NCBI GenBank assembly: GCA_026129685.1
Contig: JAHCHO010000013.1
Coordinates: 47,308 to 111,307 of the forward strand
From: Fimbriimonadaceae bacterium
GTDB taxonomy: Bacteria > Armatimonadota > Fimbriimonadia > Fimbriimonadales > Fimbriimonadaceae
DNA: 64,000 nucleotides
Direction of reading: 5' to 3'
Shown here: positions 35,821 to 43,775 of the stretch, in pieces
How positions within the stretch are numbered: position 1 is the first letter of the stretch
Layout: every line of letters starts with the position of its first letter
Made by a program: the position numbers and the translations under genes
Notes under the pieces: model-generated
What the model was told of the DNA's origin: nothing
Seen by the model: the letters and a program-made list of their open reading frames with translations, nothing else
Databases searched by the model: none

Positions 35821-36909
35821 ATGACCCGGAGTCCGGGTCCGCACAGGCGAAACGTGTCCGACATCCTCTCCCAGGCCGAAATCGAAGCCCTTCTGCAGTC
35901 GCTATCCCAGGACGGCGACCAGGAGGAGCCCGTCGCGTCCGCCGGGACGGTTCCTGACATCGCCAAAACGGAAGCGGCCATGCCCGGGCCCGTCGGCCAT
36001 ACCACCCGCGGACGCAAGGCTCAGCGGCACACCGTCGCCTACGAGGTGTACGACTTCCGGCGGCCCGACAAGTTCAGCAAGGACCAACTGCGGACCCTCC
36101 AGATGCTGCACGAGACCTTCGCGAGGCACGCCACTTCCGGCCTGTCCGCCTACCTGCGCAGCCCCGTCAGCATCGAACTGGTCGCCCTCGAGCAAGTCCC
36201 CTTCGAGGAGTACCTCCGGAGCCTGAACAAGAGCGTCTTCACCAAGCTCTCCCTGCTTCCGCTGAACGGAAGCGCCGTCCTTGAGATCGAGTTCGGCCTC
36301 ATCTTCGCCATCGTCGATCGACTCCTAGGCGGCCCCGGTCGACCAATCAGCCGCAACGTTCTCACCGACATCGAGCGGCCTCTGATCCAGCAAACCCTCG
36401 ATCGCATGCTTGCCGCCCTCCAGACCGCCTGGGAAGGGGTCGTCGTCGTCAAGCCGTCCATCGAGAGCATCGAGACGAGCTCCCAGTTCGTGCAGATCGC
36501 CCCGCCCAACGATATTGTCGTCAGCATCCTCTTCGAGATCAAGATCGGGAACCAGCGGGGGGCCATGAGCCTCTGCATCCCGTACCTGATCCTCAAGCCG
36601 ATAACCGCCAAGCTCAGCGCCCAGAAGTGGTTCGCCTCCAGCAATCGGCGCCTTAACAACCAGGTGCGCCGCCAACTGTCCGCCCAGATCGCCCGCACCA
36701 CCGTGGACTGCAAGGTTCGGCTGGGCAACCGCAAGATCAGCTTTCGCGACTTTCTCAGGTTGAAGGCCGGCGATACCCTCCTGCTCGATCAGCGGGTCGA
36801 GGAGGACCTGACCCTCATGGTCGGCGACATTCCCAAGTTCTCCGGTCAGGCCGCCAAGTCAGGTAACCGCATTGTCTTCTCGATCTCCCGCCCGATTCCC
36901 CAAGAGTAG
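35821..36909 (+). CDS. fliM: Flagellar motor switch protein FliM
   Basis: A 362-residue FliM. The CheY-binding segment SDILSQAEIEALLQSL lies near the N-terminus. The CheC-like middle domain runs about 90-260 (DFRRPDKFSKDQLRTLQMLHETFARHATSGLSAYLR; LIFAIVDRLLGG). The C-terminal SpoA/FliN-like domain has VRLGNRKISFRDFLRLKAGDTLLLDQ. It forms the C-ring of the flagellar switch. Two starts are possible. ATG 35821 sits 8 nt behind the sigma-28 -10 box, fitting the short-leader style. GTG 35854 would begin right at the conserved SDILSQAE and has a weak SD. First gene of fliM-N-O-P-Q-R-flhB. Confidence 0.95.
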   Translation: MTRSPGPHRRNVSDILSQAEIEALLQSLSQDGDQEEPVASAGTVPDIAKTEAAMPGPVGHTTRGRKAQRHTVAYEVYDFRRPDKFSKDQLRTLQMLHETFARHATSGLSAYLRSPVSIELVALEQVPFEEYLRSLNKSVFTKLSLLPLNGSAVLEIEFGLIFAIVDRLLGGPGRPISRNVLTDIERPLIQQTLDRMLAALQTAWEGVVVVKPSIESIETSSQFVQIAPPNDIVVSILFEIKIGNQRGAMSLCIPYLILKPITAKLSAQKWFASSNRRLNNQVRRQLSAQIARTTVDCKVRLGNRKISFRDFLRLKAGDTLLLDQRVEEDLTLMVGDIPKFSGQAAKSGNRIVFSISRPIPQE

Positions 36910-36914
36910 CCGTC

Positions 36915-37820
36915 ATGAGTAAGCACAGCGACCTCCTCGCCAAACTCGAAACCGCCCAACTGCAGATCTGGCAGACGGTCTCCACGACCGTGAGCGAAGC
37001 GTCGGGACACCAGATCTCCTTCGGCGAGCACAAGGTTGGCCTGACCAAAACCACCGACCTCTACGGCGAAGTCACGTCCGCCCTCGCCGTCGTGCAGTTC
37101 GCCTTCTCGAACATCCCCGAGAGCAAGCAGGTCGTCATCTTCGGGCAGGAAACCCTGGAGTCCCTCGGAGGCCTGATCCGCAACGACGATGTCGAGTCCA
37201 TTGACGACGACCTGATCGCCGACCTCCGACCCGTCTTCGAGTCCATCGTCCAAGGCGTGTGCGTCGCGATGGGCACGATGCACAGCGAGCCCGTCGTCGC
37301 GACCGGACTGATGATCCGGTTCCAGAACTTCACCTTTCCCCGGAACTTCCAGAAGTCCGACGAGTTGTTCCGTTGCGAAATCGGTCTCAGGGCCCAAGGC
37401 CTGGAAGGCGGCATCGTGTGGCTGTTCGACCTCGAAAGCGCGAGCGCGATCACCGGCGTTCACGCTTCCGGCCACGAACCCTCCGCCGAGGAAGTCGAGC
37501 GACTCGCCCTCGAAGCGGGGGGCCGACCCGAACCGTCCCTCGGAGATTCGGTCCCCGGGCTGGACATCTTGATGGACATCCCGCTCGAGATCAGCGTCGA
37601 ACTGGGCCGGTCCAAGATGCTCGTCCGGGACGTGCTGGACCTTGGAACCGGCTCCATCGTCGAACTCAACAAGATCGCCGGGGAACCCATCGACGTCCTG
37701 GTTAACGGTAGGCTCGTCGCCCACGGCGAGGTCGTCGTCATCGAGGACAACTTCGGCGTTCGCGTCACCGAGATTCTCTCGCCGTTCGAGCGACTGCAAA
37801 AGCTGAACGAGGCTGCGTGA
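36915..37820 (+). CDS. fliN: Flagellar motor switch protein FliN, long FliY-like form
   Basis: A 301-residue protein. The C-terminal FliN/SpoA domain (about 215-290: DILMDIPLEISVELGRSKMLVRDVLDLGTGSIVELNKIAGEPIDVLVNGRLVAHGEVVVIEDNFGVRVTEI) is typical. It is preceded by about 200 residues resembling the CheC-like part of FliY (DDLIADLRPVFESIVQGV). Plain FliN is only about 100-140 residues. In Bacillus FliY this extra region dephosphorylates CheY-P, but the active CheC signature is not clear here. It starts 5 nt after fliM and its stop overlaps fliO. Confidence 0.9.
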   Translation: MSKHSDLLAKLETAQLQIWQTVSTTVSEASGHQISFGEHKVGLTKTTDLYGEVTSALAVVQFAFSNIPESKQVVIFGQETLESLGGLIRNDDVESIDDDLIADLRPVFESIVQGVCVAMGTMHSEPVVATGLMIRFQNFTFPRNFQKSDELFRCEIGLRAQGLEGGIVWLFDLESASAITGVHASGHEPSAEEVERLALEAGGRPEPSLGDSVPGLDILMDIPLEISVELGRSKMLVRDVLDLGTGSIVELNKIAGEPIDVLVNGRLVAHGEVVVIEDNFGVRVTEILSPFERLQKLNEAA

Positions 37821-38365
37821 TGAGATTCGCACGGCGCCCCCTCCGACCTGGTCTCGCCATTGCGGCGGTCGCGACGGCCCAGGCTCTGGCGGCTCAGGGA
37901 ACCCTCCTCGGCACCAAGCGCGACCTGAGCGCGGGCTCTTCGGCGCAAGTTTCGTCCTCCGGCAACGGCACCATGGTCTTCCTTCAGACCATCGTCGCCC
38001 TCGTGATCGTGTTCGCCGCGATCAAGTACCTTCTCCCCCGCTTCGCCGGGAAGATCAACCGGAAGCTTTCCACCAAGCTCGGCAGCGCGATCGAGATCGA
38101 GGAGTCCGCCGCCTTCGCGGGAGGAGCCCTCTACCTCGTGAACGTGCGCGGCAAGAGCCTTCTTCTCTCCGTCACCGGACAGAACGTCTCCTTTCTCAGC
38201 GAGGTCCCCGCACAGCATCTCGACCCCGCCCCCGTGACCTTCGGCGAGATGCTGCGCGAGGCTCCCGGGACCCTCGAACTCAACGAAGAGCCCGCCGTCG
38301 AGGCACCCAAAGCAGGGGTCGAAGAAGCCCTGCGAAGGCTGGCCAAGCTGGGAGGCGCCGCGTGA
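37820..38365 (+). CDS. fliO: Flagellar biosynthesis protein FliO
   Basis: A 181-residue protein with a hydrophobic N-terminus (possible signal), one membrane span (about 52-72, GTMVFLQTIVALVIVFAAIKYLLPRF) and a cytosolic beta-rich domain (IEIEESAAFAGGALYLVNVRGKSLLLSVTGQNVSFL). This matches the poorly conserved FliO, which helps assemble the FliP/FliR core. The assignment leans partly on position between fliN and fliP. ATG 37820 overlaps the fliN stop; GTG 37817 is an alternative. Confidence 0.85.
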   Translation: MRFARRPLRPGLAIAAVATAQALAAQGTLLGTKRDLSAGSSAQVSSSGNGTMVFLQTIVALVIVFAAIKYLLPRFAGKINRKLSTKLGSAIEIEESAAFAGGALYLVNVRGKSLLLSVTGQNVSFLSEVPAQHLDPAPVTFGEMLREAPGTLELNEEPAVEAPKAGVEEALRRLAKLGGAA

Positions 38366-39120
38366 GCGGGCGAGCCCTGCTCCGGGCGTCCTTCGTTCTC
38401 TTGCTCATTGGCGCGGCCGTCGCCGCGTTCGCCCAACAGGGTGTTCGGGTCCCAAGCATCAATGTGGATATGGGCGGCAAGGCGGGCCAGCCTGACGACC
38501 TCAGCACGCCGCTCCAGATTCTCGCCCTCCTTACCGTCCTCAGCATCGCCCCCGCGATCCTGATTCTGACGACCGCCTTCACCCGCATCGTGATCGTGCT
38601 CGGCTTCGTCCGAAGCGCCCTCGGCACCCCGAACGTTCCCCCAAACCAGGTCCTCATCGGTCTCAGTCTCTTCCTCACCTTCTACGTGATGGGACCAACC
38701 TTCGAGACCGTCCACAAGACCGCCCTCGAGCCGTATTTCGCCAAGAAGATCTCCTCGACCGAGGCTTTCGCCAAAGCGGAGGCGCCGATCAAGGGCTTCA
38801 TGCTCAACAACACCTACGAGAGCGACCTCGCCCTGTTCGTGAACCTCTCCCGCGAACGGCCCGAAACGCGCGAGAGCGTGAAGCTGAGCGCCGTGATCCC
38901 CGCCTTCGTCATCAGCGAACTCAAGACCTCGTTCATTATCGGCTTCTACATCTTCATCCCGTTCCTCATCATCGACCTCATCGTCGCCAGCGCCCTCATG
39001 AGCATGGGCATGATGATGCTCCCCCCGGTCGTCGTCTCGCTGCCCGCCAAGTTGCTCGTCTTCGTCCTCGCCGACGGCTGGGCAACCCTGACCAACGCCA
39101 TCGTCTCGGGGTACCGCTAA
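38362..39120 (+). CDS. fliP: Flagellar export apparatus protein FliP
   Basis: A 252-residue inner-membrane protein with an N-terminal signal sequence, as in FliP. LQILALLTVLSIAPAILILTTAFTRIVIVLGFVRSALG is the first span pair, followed by a periplasmic loop. The C-terminal spans have IPAFVISELKTSFIIGFYIFIPFLIIDLIVASALMSMGMMMLPP, the strongest family signature. It forms the export gate with FliQ and FliR. GTG start; GTGA overlap with fliO. Confidence 0.97.
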   Translation: MSGRALLRASFVLLLIGAAVAAFAQQGVRVPSINVDMGGKAGQPDDLSTPLQILALLTVLSIAPAILILTTAFTRIVIVLGFVRSALGTPNVPPNQVLIGLSLFLTFYVMGPTFETVHKTALEPYFAKKISSTEAFAKAEAPIKGFMLNNTYESDLALFVNLSRERPETRESVKLSAVIPAFVISELKTSFIIGFYIFIPFLIIDLIVASALMSMGMMMLPPVVVSLPAKLLVFVLADGWATLTNAIVSGYR

Positions 39121-39389
39121 TGGACAGTGGCGTTGCCCTTGAAATTGCGCGCCAGGGGTTCCTCACCGGAACGATGGTCCTCTTACCCATCTTGGCGGTG
39201 GCCCTCTTCTTCGGTCTCTCCGTCAGCGTTTTCCAGGCGATGACCCAGGTCCAGGAAATGACCCTGACCTTCGTCCCGAAGCTGATCGGCGTCGGCGTCG
39301 TCCTGGCGGTCATGGGCAACTGGATGCTGATGAAGCTCGTCGCCTACGTCCATTTCTGCATCCAGCACGCCGCCAACGTGACGCGATGA
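39120..39389 (+). CDS. fliQ: Flagellar export apparatus protein FliQ
   Basis: An 89-residue protein with two membrane spans (about 18-40 and 52-74), normal length, with FQAMTQVQEMTLTFVPKLIGV as the conserved cytoplasmic loop. The start lies in the fliP stop (TAATG) and the end overlaps fliR (ATGA). Confidence 0.97.
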   Translation: MDSGVALEIARQGFLTGTMVLLPILAVALFFGLSVSVFQAMTQVQEMTLTFVPKLIGVGVVLAVMGNWMLMKLVAYVHFCIQHAANVTR

Positions 39390-40153
39390 CGCTCGACGCC
39401 GCCCTGCTCTTCACCTTCCTTCTGGTGTTCTGCCGGTGCTCCGCGATGCTGCTTACCTCGCCCGTTCTCGGCGGCGCGATGGTCCCCGTCAAGGTTCGGA
39501 TCATGCTCTGCATGGCGATCGCCGGGTCCCTCAGCCTCATGCTCAAGGGCGTCATTCACCCGGTCCCCCACGACATCGGCACCCTCACCATCGCGGTCTT
39601 TCGGGAGATCGCTTTTGGCCTGCTCCTAGGTGGCCTGGTGCAACTCGTTTTCCAGGGAATGATGATGGCGGGCGCCCTCATCGATCTCCAGATGGGCCTC
39701 GGGATCAGCCAGGCGATGAACCCGATCACCGGCGTGCCCGTGTCCGTGATCGCCCAGTTCAAGTACTTCCTTTGTCTGGTCCTCTTCATGCTGGTGAACG
39801 GGCACCACACCCTTATCCGCGCCTTTGTCCAAAGCTACGCCGTCGCCCCCGCGACCGGCGACCCCATGCCCTTCGTCTACGAGGGCGTCGTCACCCTCCT
39901 GACCCAGGTGAGCGTCCTCGCGATCCAGATCGCCCTCCCCGTCCTTGCCGTCACCCTGGTGGTGGACGCCGCCTTCGGCGTGATGAACAAAGCCGTCCCG
40001 GCGATGCAGGTCATGATCCTTGGCGTTCCCGCGAAGGCGCTCCTCGGCCTCACCGCCATCACCGTCGGGCTACCCATGCTGGTGGTCTACACCCAAGCGA
40101 GTACCGGCTACCTCTTCAAAGCGATCGAGCGAGCGTTCGGGGGCGGAGGATAG
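39386..40153 (+). CDS. fliR: Flagellar export apparatus protein FliR
   Basis: A 255-residue protein with about six membrane spans. Typical family segments are FLLVFCRCSAMLLTSPVLGGAMVPVKVRIMLCMAIAGSL, EIAFGLLLGGLVQLVFQGMMMAGALIDLQMGL, and ALPVLAVTLVVDAAFGVMNKAVPAMQVMILGVPAKALLGL. It completes the FliPQR gate. It ends 3 nt before flhB. Confidence 0.97.
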   Translation: MTLDAALLFTFLLVFCRCSAMLLTSPVLGGAMVPVKVRIMLCMAIAGSLSLMLKGVIHPVPHDIGTLTIAVFREIAFGLLLGGLVQLVFQGMMMAGALIDLQMGLGISQAMNPITGVPVSVIAQFKYFLCLVLFMLVNGHHTLIRAFVQSYAVAPATGDPMPFVYEGVVTLLTQVSVLAIQIALPVLAVTLVVDAAFGVMNKAVPAMQVMILGVPAKALLGLTAITVGLPMLVVYTQASTGYLFKAIERAFGGGG

Positions 40154-40156
40154 CGC

Positions 40157-41221
40157 ATGGCGGAGTCCGGCCAAGAAAAGACCGAGGACGCAACCCCTAG
40201 GCGTCGTCAAGACGCGCGCAAGAAGGGCACCGTCGTCAAATCGCAGGACCTCGTCGGCGCCCTTTCCCTTCTCGCCCTCCTTCTCGCCGGACCGTCCGCC
40301 GTCAAGCTGATGGGCACCGGTTTCGGCGAAGCGATGCGCATCGGCATCGGCACCGCCTCGAACGACGGCTCGCTCAACATGGTCCGCGAGCACTTCCTCG
40401 CCACCCTTCGGCCCACCCTGCCCGGACTCGGCCTCCTCGTCATGACCGCGATGGTCGTCGGCGTGTGCGCCAACTACGCCCAGGTCGGTTTCGTGCTGAG
40501 CGCCGAGGCGATGAGCCCCCGCCTGGAGAAGATTGACCCCTTCAAAGGCGCGCAACGGTTATTCTCCGCCCGCGTCCTCGTGGAAGGGTTCAAGGCCGTC
40601 CTCAAGACCGGGCTTTTCGGTTACATCGTCTGGAGCTCGATCCAGGCGAGTTGGCCCGACCTCGTCGGCCTGTCCAAGCTCAAGGCAACCGACGCCCTCG
40701 CCGTCACCGGCGGAATGATGCACGGCCTGATGCTCAAAGTCGTCGGCGTCTGGCTCGTCCTCGCCGCGTTCGACTACTTCTTCCAGCGCAAGCAGATCGA
40801 GAAGCAGCTGAAGATGACCAAGCAGGAGGTGCGGCAAGAGATGAAGGAGATGGAGACCTCGCCCGAACTCCGCGCCAAGATGGCCGAGCGGCGGCGCAAA
40901 CTCTCCCGCGGCCGCCTCTCGGAGGCGATCAAGACCGCCGACGCGATCGTCACGAACCCGACCCACTTCTCCGTCGCGATCCAGTACGAGCACGGCAAGA
41001 TGCCCGCCCCCATCGTGGTCGCCAAGGGCCAGGATTGGCTCGCCCTCAAGATCCGCGAATTGGCCGCCGAGCACAACGTGCCCGTCATCCCCAACCCGCC
41101 CCTCGCCCGCGCGCTTTACAAGCGGTGCGAGGTCGGCGACTCGGTCCCCCGTGAGTTGTTCCAGGCCGTCGCCGAAGTCCTCGCCTACGTCTACCGCACC
41201 GTCAAGCGGGTCAAGTTGTAA
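40157..41221 (+). CDS. flhB: Flagellar export switch protein FlhB
   Basis: A 354-residue protein. The N-terminal KTEDATPRRRQDARKKGTVVKSQDL is followed by four membrane spans. The cytoplasmic domain contains the self-cleavage motif NPTH (N267-H270), cut between Asn and Pro to switch export specificity from rod/hook to filament. VVAKGQDWLALKIRELAAEHNVPVIPNPPLARALYKRCEVGDSVP matches the family. It is the last gene of the operon; flhA, often next, is not downstream here. Confidence 0.97.
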   Translation: MAESGQEKTEDATPRRRQDARKKGTVVKSQDLVGALSLLALLLAGPSAVKLMGTGFGEAMRIGIGTASNDGSLNMVREHFLATLRPTLPGLGLLVMTAMVVGVCANYAQVGFVLSAEAMSPRLEKIDPFKGAQRLFSARVLVEGFKAVLKTGLFGYIVWSSIQASWPDLVGLSKLKATDALAVTGGMMHGLMLKVVGVWLVLAAFDYFFQRKQIEKQLKMTKQEVRQEMKEMETSPELRAKMAERRRKLSRGRLSEAIKTADAIVTNPTHFSVAIQYEHGKMPAPIVVAKGQDWLALKIRELAAEHNVPVIPNPPLARALYKRCEVGDSVPRELFQAVAEVLAYVYRTVKRVKL

Positions 41222-41338
41222 CCAAGGGTTCGAGACGCCGGCCCTCGAGATCGTTCCCCCTGAATGGGTCGCAAAACGTTTCGCGTCCACCGCGCGAATT
41301 CGTGATACAGTGTTGCACCCGCCTCGCACGAGCCCAAC

Positions 41339-42937
41339 ATGCAACGCCCATCGCACCTCAAGTCCGTAACCCGAGCCCTGATCACCACCCTCGCCGCCGC
41401 CGCTTCGTTGGTCGGTGTCGTCGGACGGGCCCAGGCCCAACCTGGCACGCTCTGGGCGTGGGGCCAAAACTGGTTCGGACAACTCGGAGACGGCACGGAT
41501 GCAGACCGCTGGACCCCTGTGCAGACTCTCGGCCTTACGGACGTCGTCGCCATCGCGGGCGGCAACCGGTCGAGCCTCGCCCTGCGAAACGACGGCACCG
41601 TCTGGGCTTGGGGAAGCAACGCCTACCAGATGGCGGACGGGACGGTCGCCGACCGCTGGACCCCAGTCCAGATCATGGAGCTCACGAACGTCGTCGCCTT
41701 GGCGGGCGGCGATCACCACGTCGTCCTTCGGAACGACGGCACCGTCTGGGGCTGGGGGCGAAACGATTATGGCCAGTTGGGGGACGGGACCGGCACCGGT
41801 CGCACCAAGCCCGTTCAGGCCCAGGGAGTGAGCAATGTCGTCGCCGTCGCGGCCGGCTGGTTTCACACCGTCGCGTTGCGAAGCGACGGCACCGTGTGGG
41901 CCTGGGGTGACAACGGGTACGGCCAACTCGGCGACGGGAGCATCGTCGATCTCAGCACCACCCCCGTCCAGGTTTCGGGGCTCACCAACGTCGTGGCCGT
42001 CTCCAGCGCCGGGTGGCACAGCCTCGCCCTACGGAGAGACGGCACCGTCTGGTCCTGGGGCGACAACGCGAACGGCCAACTGGGGGACGGAACCGATACG
42101 CGACGCAACACCCCCGTCCAGGTTCAGGGACTGGCGAGCGTGGTGGCCGTCGCGAGCGCCATCCAGCACAGCCTCGCCGTCCGAAGCGACGGCACCGTCT
42201 GGGGCTGGGGATTCAACGCGGGCGGTGCGCTCGGGGACGGCACGATGACCGAGCGCTGGACCCCCGTCCAGACTCTCGGCATGACCAACGTGGTCGCCGT
42301 CTCGGCGGGGAATGACCAAAGCCTCGCCCTCCGCGGCGACGGCACGGTTTGGGCCTGGGGGGAAAACGCCTTCGGCAATCTCGGCGACGGCACCGACACA
42401 ATTCGCCTTACGCCTGTCCAGACTCTCGGCCTCAGCAACGCGGGCGCCGTCGCGACGTACGGCTACCACTGCCTTGCCCTGATCGGTCGGGGCCTTGCCG
42501 GTTCGGTCGCACTCGGCCAGTACGTCGCCTCGACGAGCGGGATCCCCGTTACGTTGGTCCTTCGCAACCCGGGCTCTACGGCGGCGCTCGAAACCAAGAC
42601 CGTGCTCCTCGATGCCGCCGGGAACTTCTCGTTCCAGACAGCCCGCCAAGGAACCTACGACCTCTCCGTCAAGAGCAGCCACTGGCTTCGTAAGGTCGTT
42701 CCGGTGACCATCTCGGCGGGCGGCGTGACGGGCGTCGTCGCGAGCCTCCTGAACGGCGACGTGAACGGCGATAACACCGTCAACATCTCCGACTTCCTCG
42801 CTCTTCGGGCGGCCTTCGGGTCTTCCTCCGGTAGCGGCAACTGGAACCCGAACGCCGACCTCAACGGGGACGGCAGCGTCAACGTGGCCGACTTCCTCAT
42901 CCTCCGGTCTCGCTTCGGCGCGTCGGGCGACGCCTGA
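41339..42937 (+). CDS. Secreted RCC1-repeat protein with C-terminal dockerin-like repeats
   Basis: A 532-residue protein. The signal peptide is about residues 1-35 ([22 protein letters not shown]). Seven RCC1-type repeats of 50-51 residues lie at about 38-385, each with a core WxWGxNxxGxLGDGT and ending HSLALR/DGTV, so a seven-bladed propeller is likely. A beta-sandwich-like segment (about 390-470) leads to two duplicated calcium-binding loops ([21 protein letters not shown] and [21 protein letters not shown]), the dockerin type I pattern. Extracellular location is likely and the partner is unknown. It starts 117 nt after flhB; GATACAGT lies about 30 nt before the ATG. Confidence 0.9.
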   Translation: MQRPSHLKSVTRALITTLAAAASLVGVVGRAQAQPGTLWAWGQNWFGQLGDGTDADRWTPVQTLGLTDVVAIAGGNRSSLALRNDGTVWAWGSNAYQMADGTVADRWTPVQIMELTNVVALAGGDHHVVLRNDGTVWGWGRNDYGQLGDGTGTGRTKPVQAQGVSNVVAVAAGWFHTVALRSDGTVWAWGDNGYGQLGDGSIVDLSTTPVQVSGLTNVVAVSSAGWHSLALRRDGTVWSWGDNANGQLGDGTDTRRNTPVQVQGLASVVAVASAIQHSLAVRSDGTVWGWGFNAGGALGDGTMTERWTPVQTLGMTNVVAVSAGNDQSLALRGDGTVWAWGENAFGNLGDGTDTIRLTPVQTLGLSNAGAVATYGYHCLALIGRGLAGSVALGQYVASTSGIPVTLVLRNPGSTAALETKTVLLDAAGNFSFQTARQGTYDLSVKSSHWLRKVVPVTISAGGVTGVVASLLNGDVNGDNTVNISDFLALRAAFGSSSGSGNWNPNADLNGDGSVNVADFLILRSRFGASGDA

Positions 42938-43101
42938 GCCTATCGACATCATCCAGAACGGACCCGATCGCGCCATCCCGATTCAAAGGTCCCCTCCGAC
43001 ATACTTCGACGCTCCCTCCGATCCGACCGATCCGACCACTTCCCTCCCATCCGTCCCTTCGGGCCTACCCGGCCCCTTCCGACAACGCTCAACCCCCCAA
43101 G

Positions 43102-43167
43102 ACCCGGCGACGGGGAGGCGAACGAACCGGGGCGCGCCAGCGGCTTGATTCGGAGCACCCCGGTCGC
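43102..43167. repeat. 66-bp repeat, copy 1
   Basis: Matches 43378-43443 with 2 differences in 66. Inside it ACCGGGG (43126-43132) can pair with CCCCGGT (43158-43164), so the unit can form a stem-loop. The preceding 90 nt are also loosely similar to those before copy 2. Confidence 0.85.
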
Positions 43168-43377
43168 GCGGAGCTGAACGTCTGCCATCGGCGGCGGCGG
43201 CGTCAACAAAGCCCAGCTGCGTCAGCCCCCCAACGTGCTTCGGCGCGCCGGGCATCGACTGGGCCTTCCGAAGCCGTCTGGAACAGAACGAGGCCGACAA
43301 GTCCGACCTATTGCCCCCCAGTCCGACCACGTCCCTCCCATCCGTCCGATCCGTCCCTTCCGGCAACGCTCCACCCA

Positions 43378-43443
43378 ACCCGGCGACGGGGAGGCGAACG
43401 AACCGGGGCGCGCGAGCGGCTCGATTCGGAGCACCCCGGTCGC
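43378..43443. repeat. 66-bp repeat, copy 2
   Basis: Second copy, 276 bp after the first. One difference (CGAGCGGCTCG instead of CCAGCGGCTTG) creates an extra inner dyad GAGC/GCTC, so this copy can fold further. It may be a dispersed intergenic element of the genome. Confidence 0.85.
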
Positions 43444-43614
43444 CGGTCAGTCGCCGCCACCACCCCCCAACCTACGAAAGGAGCTGCTGACGACTCGAAC
43501 CCGGTTGACGATCCGAGGACCCGCCCTCGTAAGCACCGTGGCGCGTTTCCACCTCAATCCCCGCTCGCTTGTGCGACGCTCCGGCGTGCCCCGGTCGAGC
43601 TTCCGGTTCCCCCG

Positions 43615-43640
43615 TCCCACTTCCCATTTCCCACTTCCCA
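43615..43640. repeat. Short tandem repeat TCCCACT / TCCCATT
   Basis: Four TTCCCA(T/C)-type units in a row, pyrimidine-only on the plus strand apart from single A residues. Low complexity; no coding potential. Confidence 0.6.
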
Positions 43641-43655
43641 TGCCCCAGAAACGAG

Positions 43656-43697
43656 AAGTTCACAGGTTGACGCGCTGTGTGTGCGCACTGTGAACTT
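43656..43697. repeat. Inverted repeat with nested dyad
   Basis: AAGTTCACAG (43656-43665) and CTGTGAACTT (43688-43697) are perfect arms. The loop contains a second dyad GCGC-TGTGTGT-GCGC. Another GTGAACTT follows directly. It lies 79 nt past the subtilase stop; without a T-run it is not a standard terminator. Confidence 0.5.
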
Positions 43698-43775
43698 GTG
43701 AACTTACCGCGATTTGAACTAAGCCACCGAGGCACAACCGCATCCGCAAGGCCCGAAGAGTGTGGAAAAGCCCGA

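Larger units (their letters stand above)
42938..43775. other. 838-nt non-coding region with duplicated sequence
   Basis: No convincing gene on either strand. Open frames on the minus strand translate into repetitive text such as LARPGSFASPSPG in two places, which reflects the DNA duplication below. Pyrimidine-rich blocks of the CCGATCCGTCC / TCCGACCAC type precede each copy. The left end is the 3' side of the RCC1 gene; the right end is the 3' end of the subtilase gene. Confidence 0.7.

Noticed and set aside
40559..42019. Minus-strand frame antisense to flhB and the RCC1 gene
   Set aside because: Repetitive text arises from the antisense of the RCC1 repeats.
42949..43434. Small minus-strand frames with repeated RPGSFASPSPG text
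   Set aside because: The protein similarity between them is entirely the 66-bp DNA repeat read in two frames; no start signals or codon bias of a gene.
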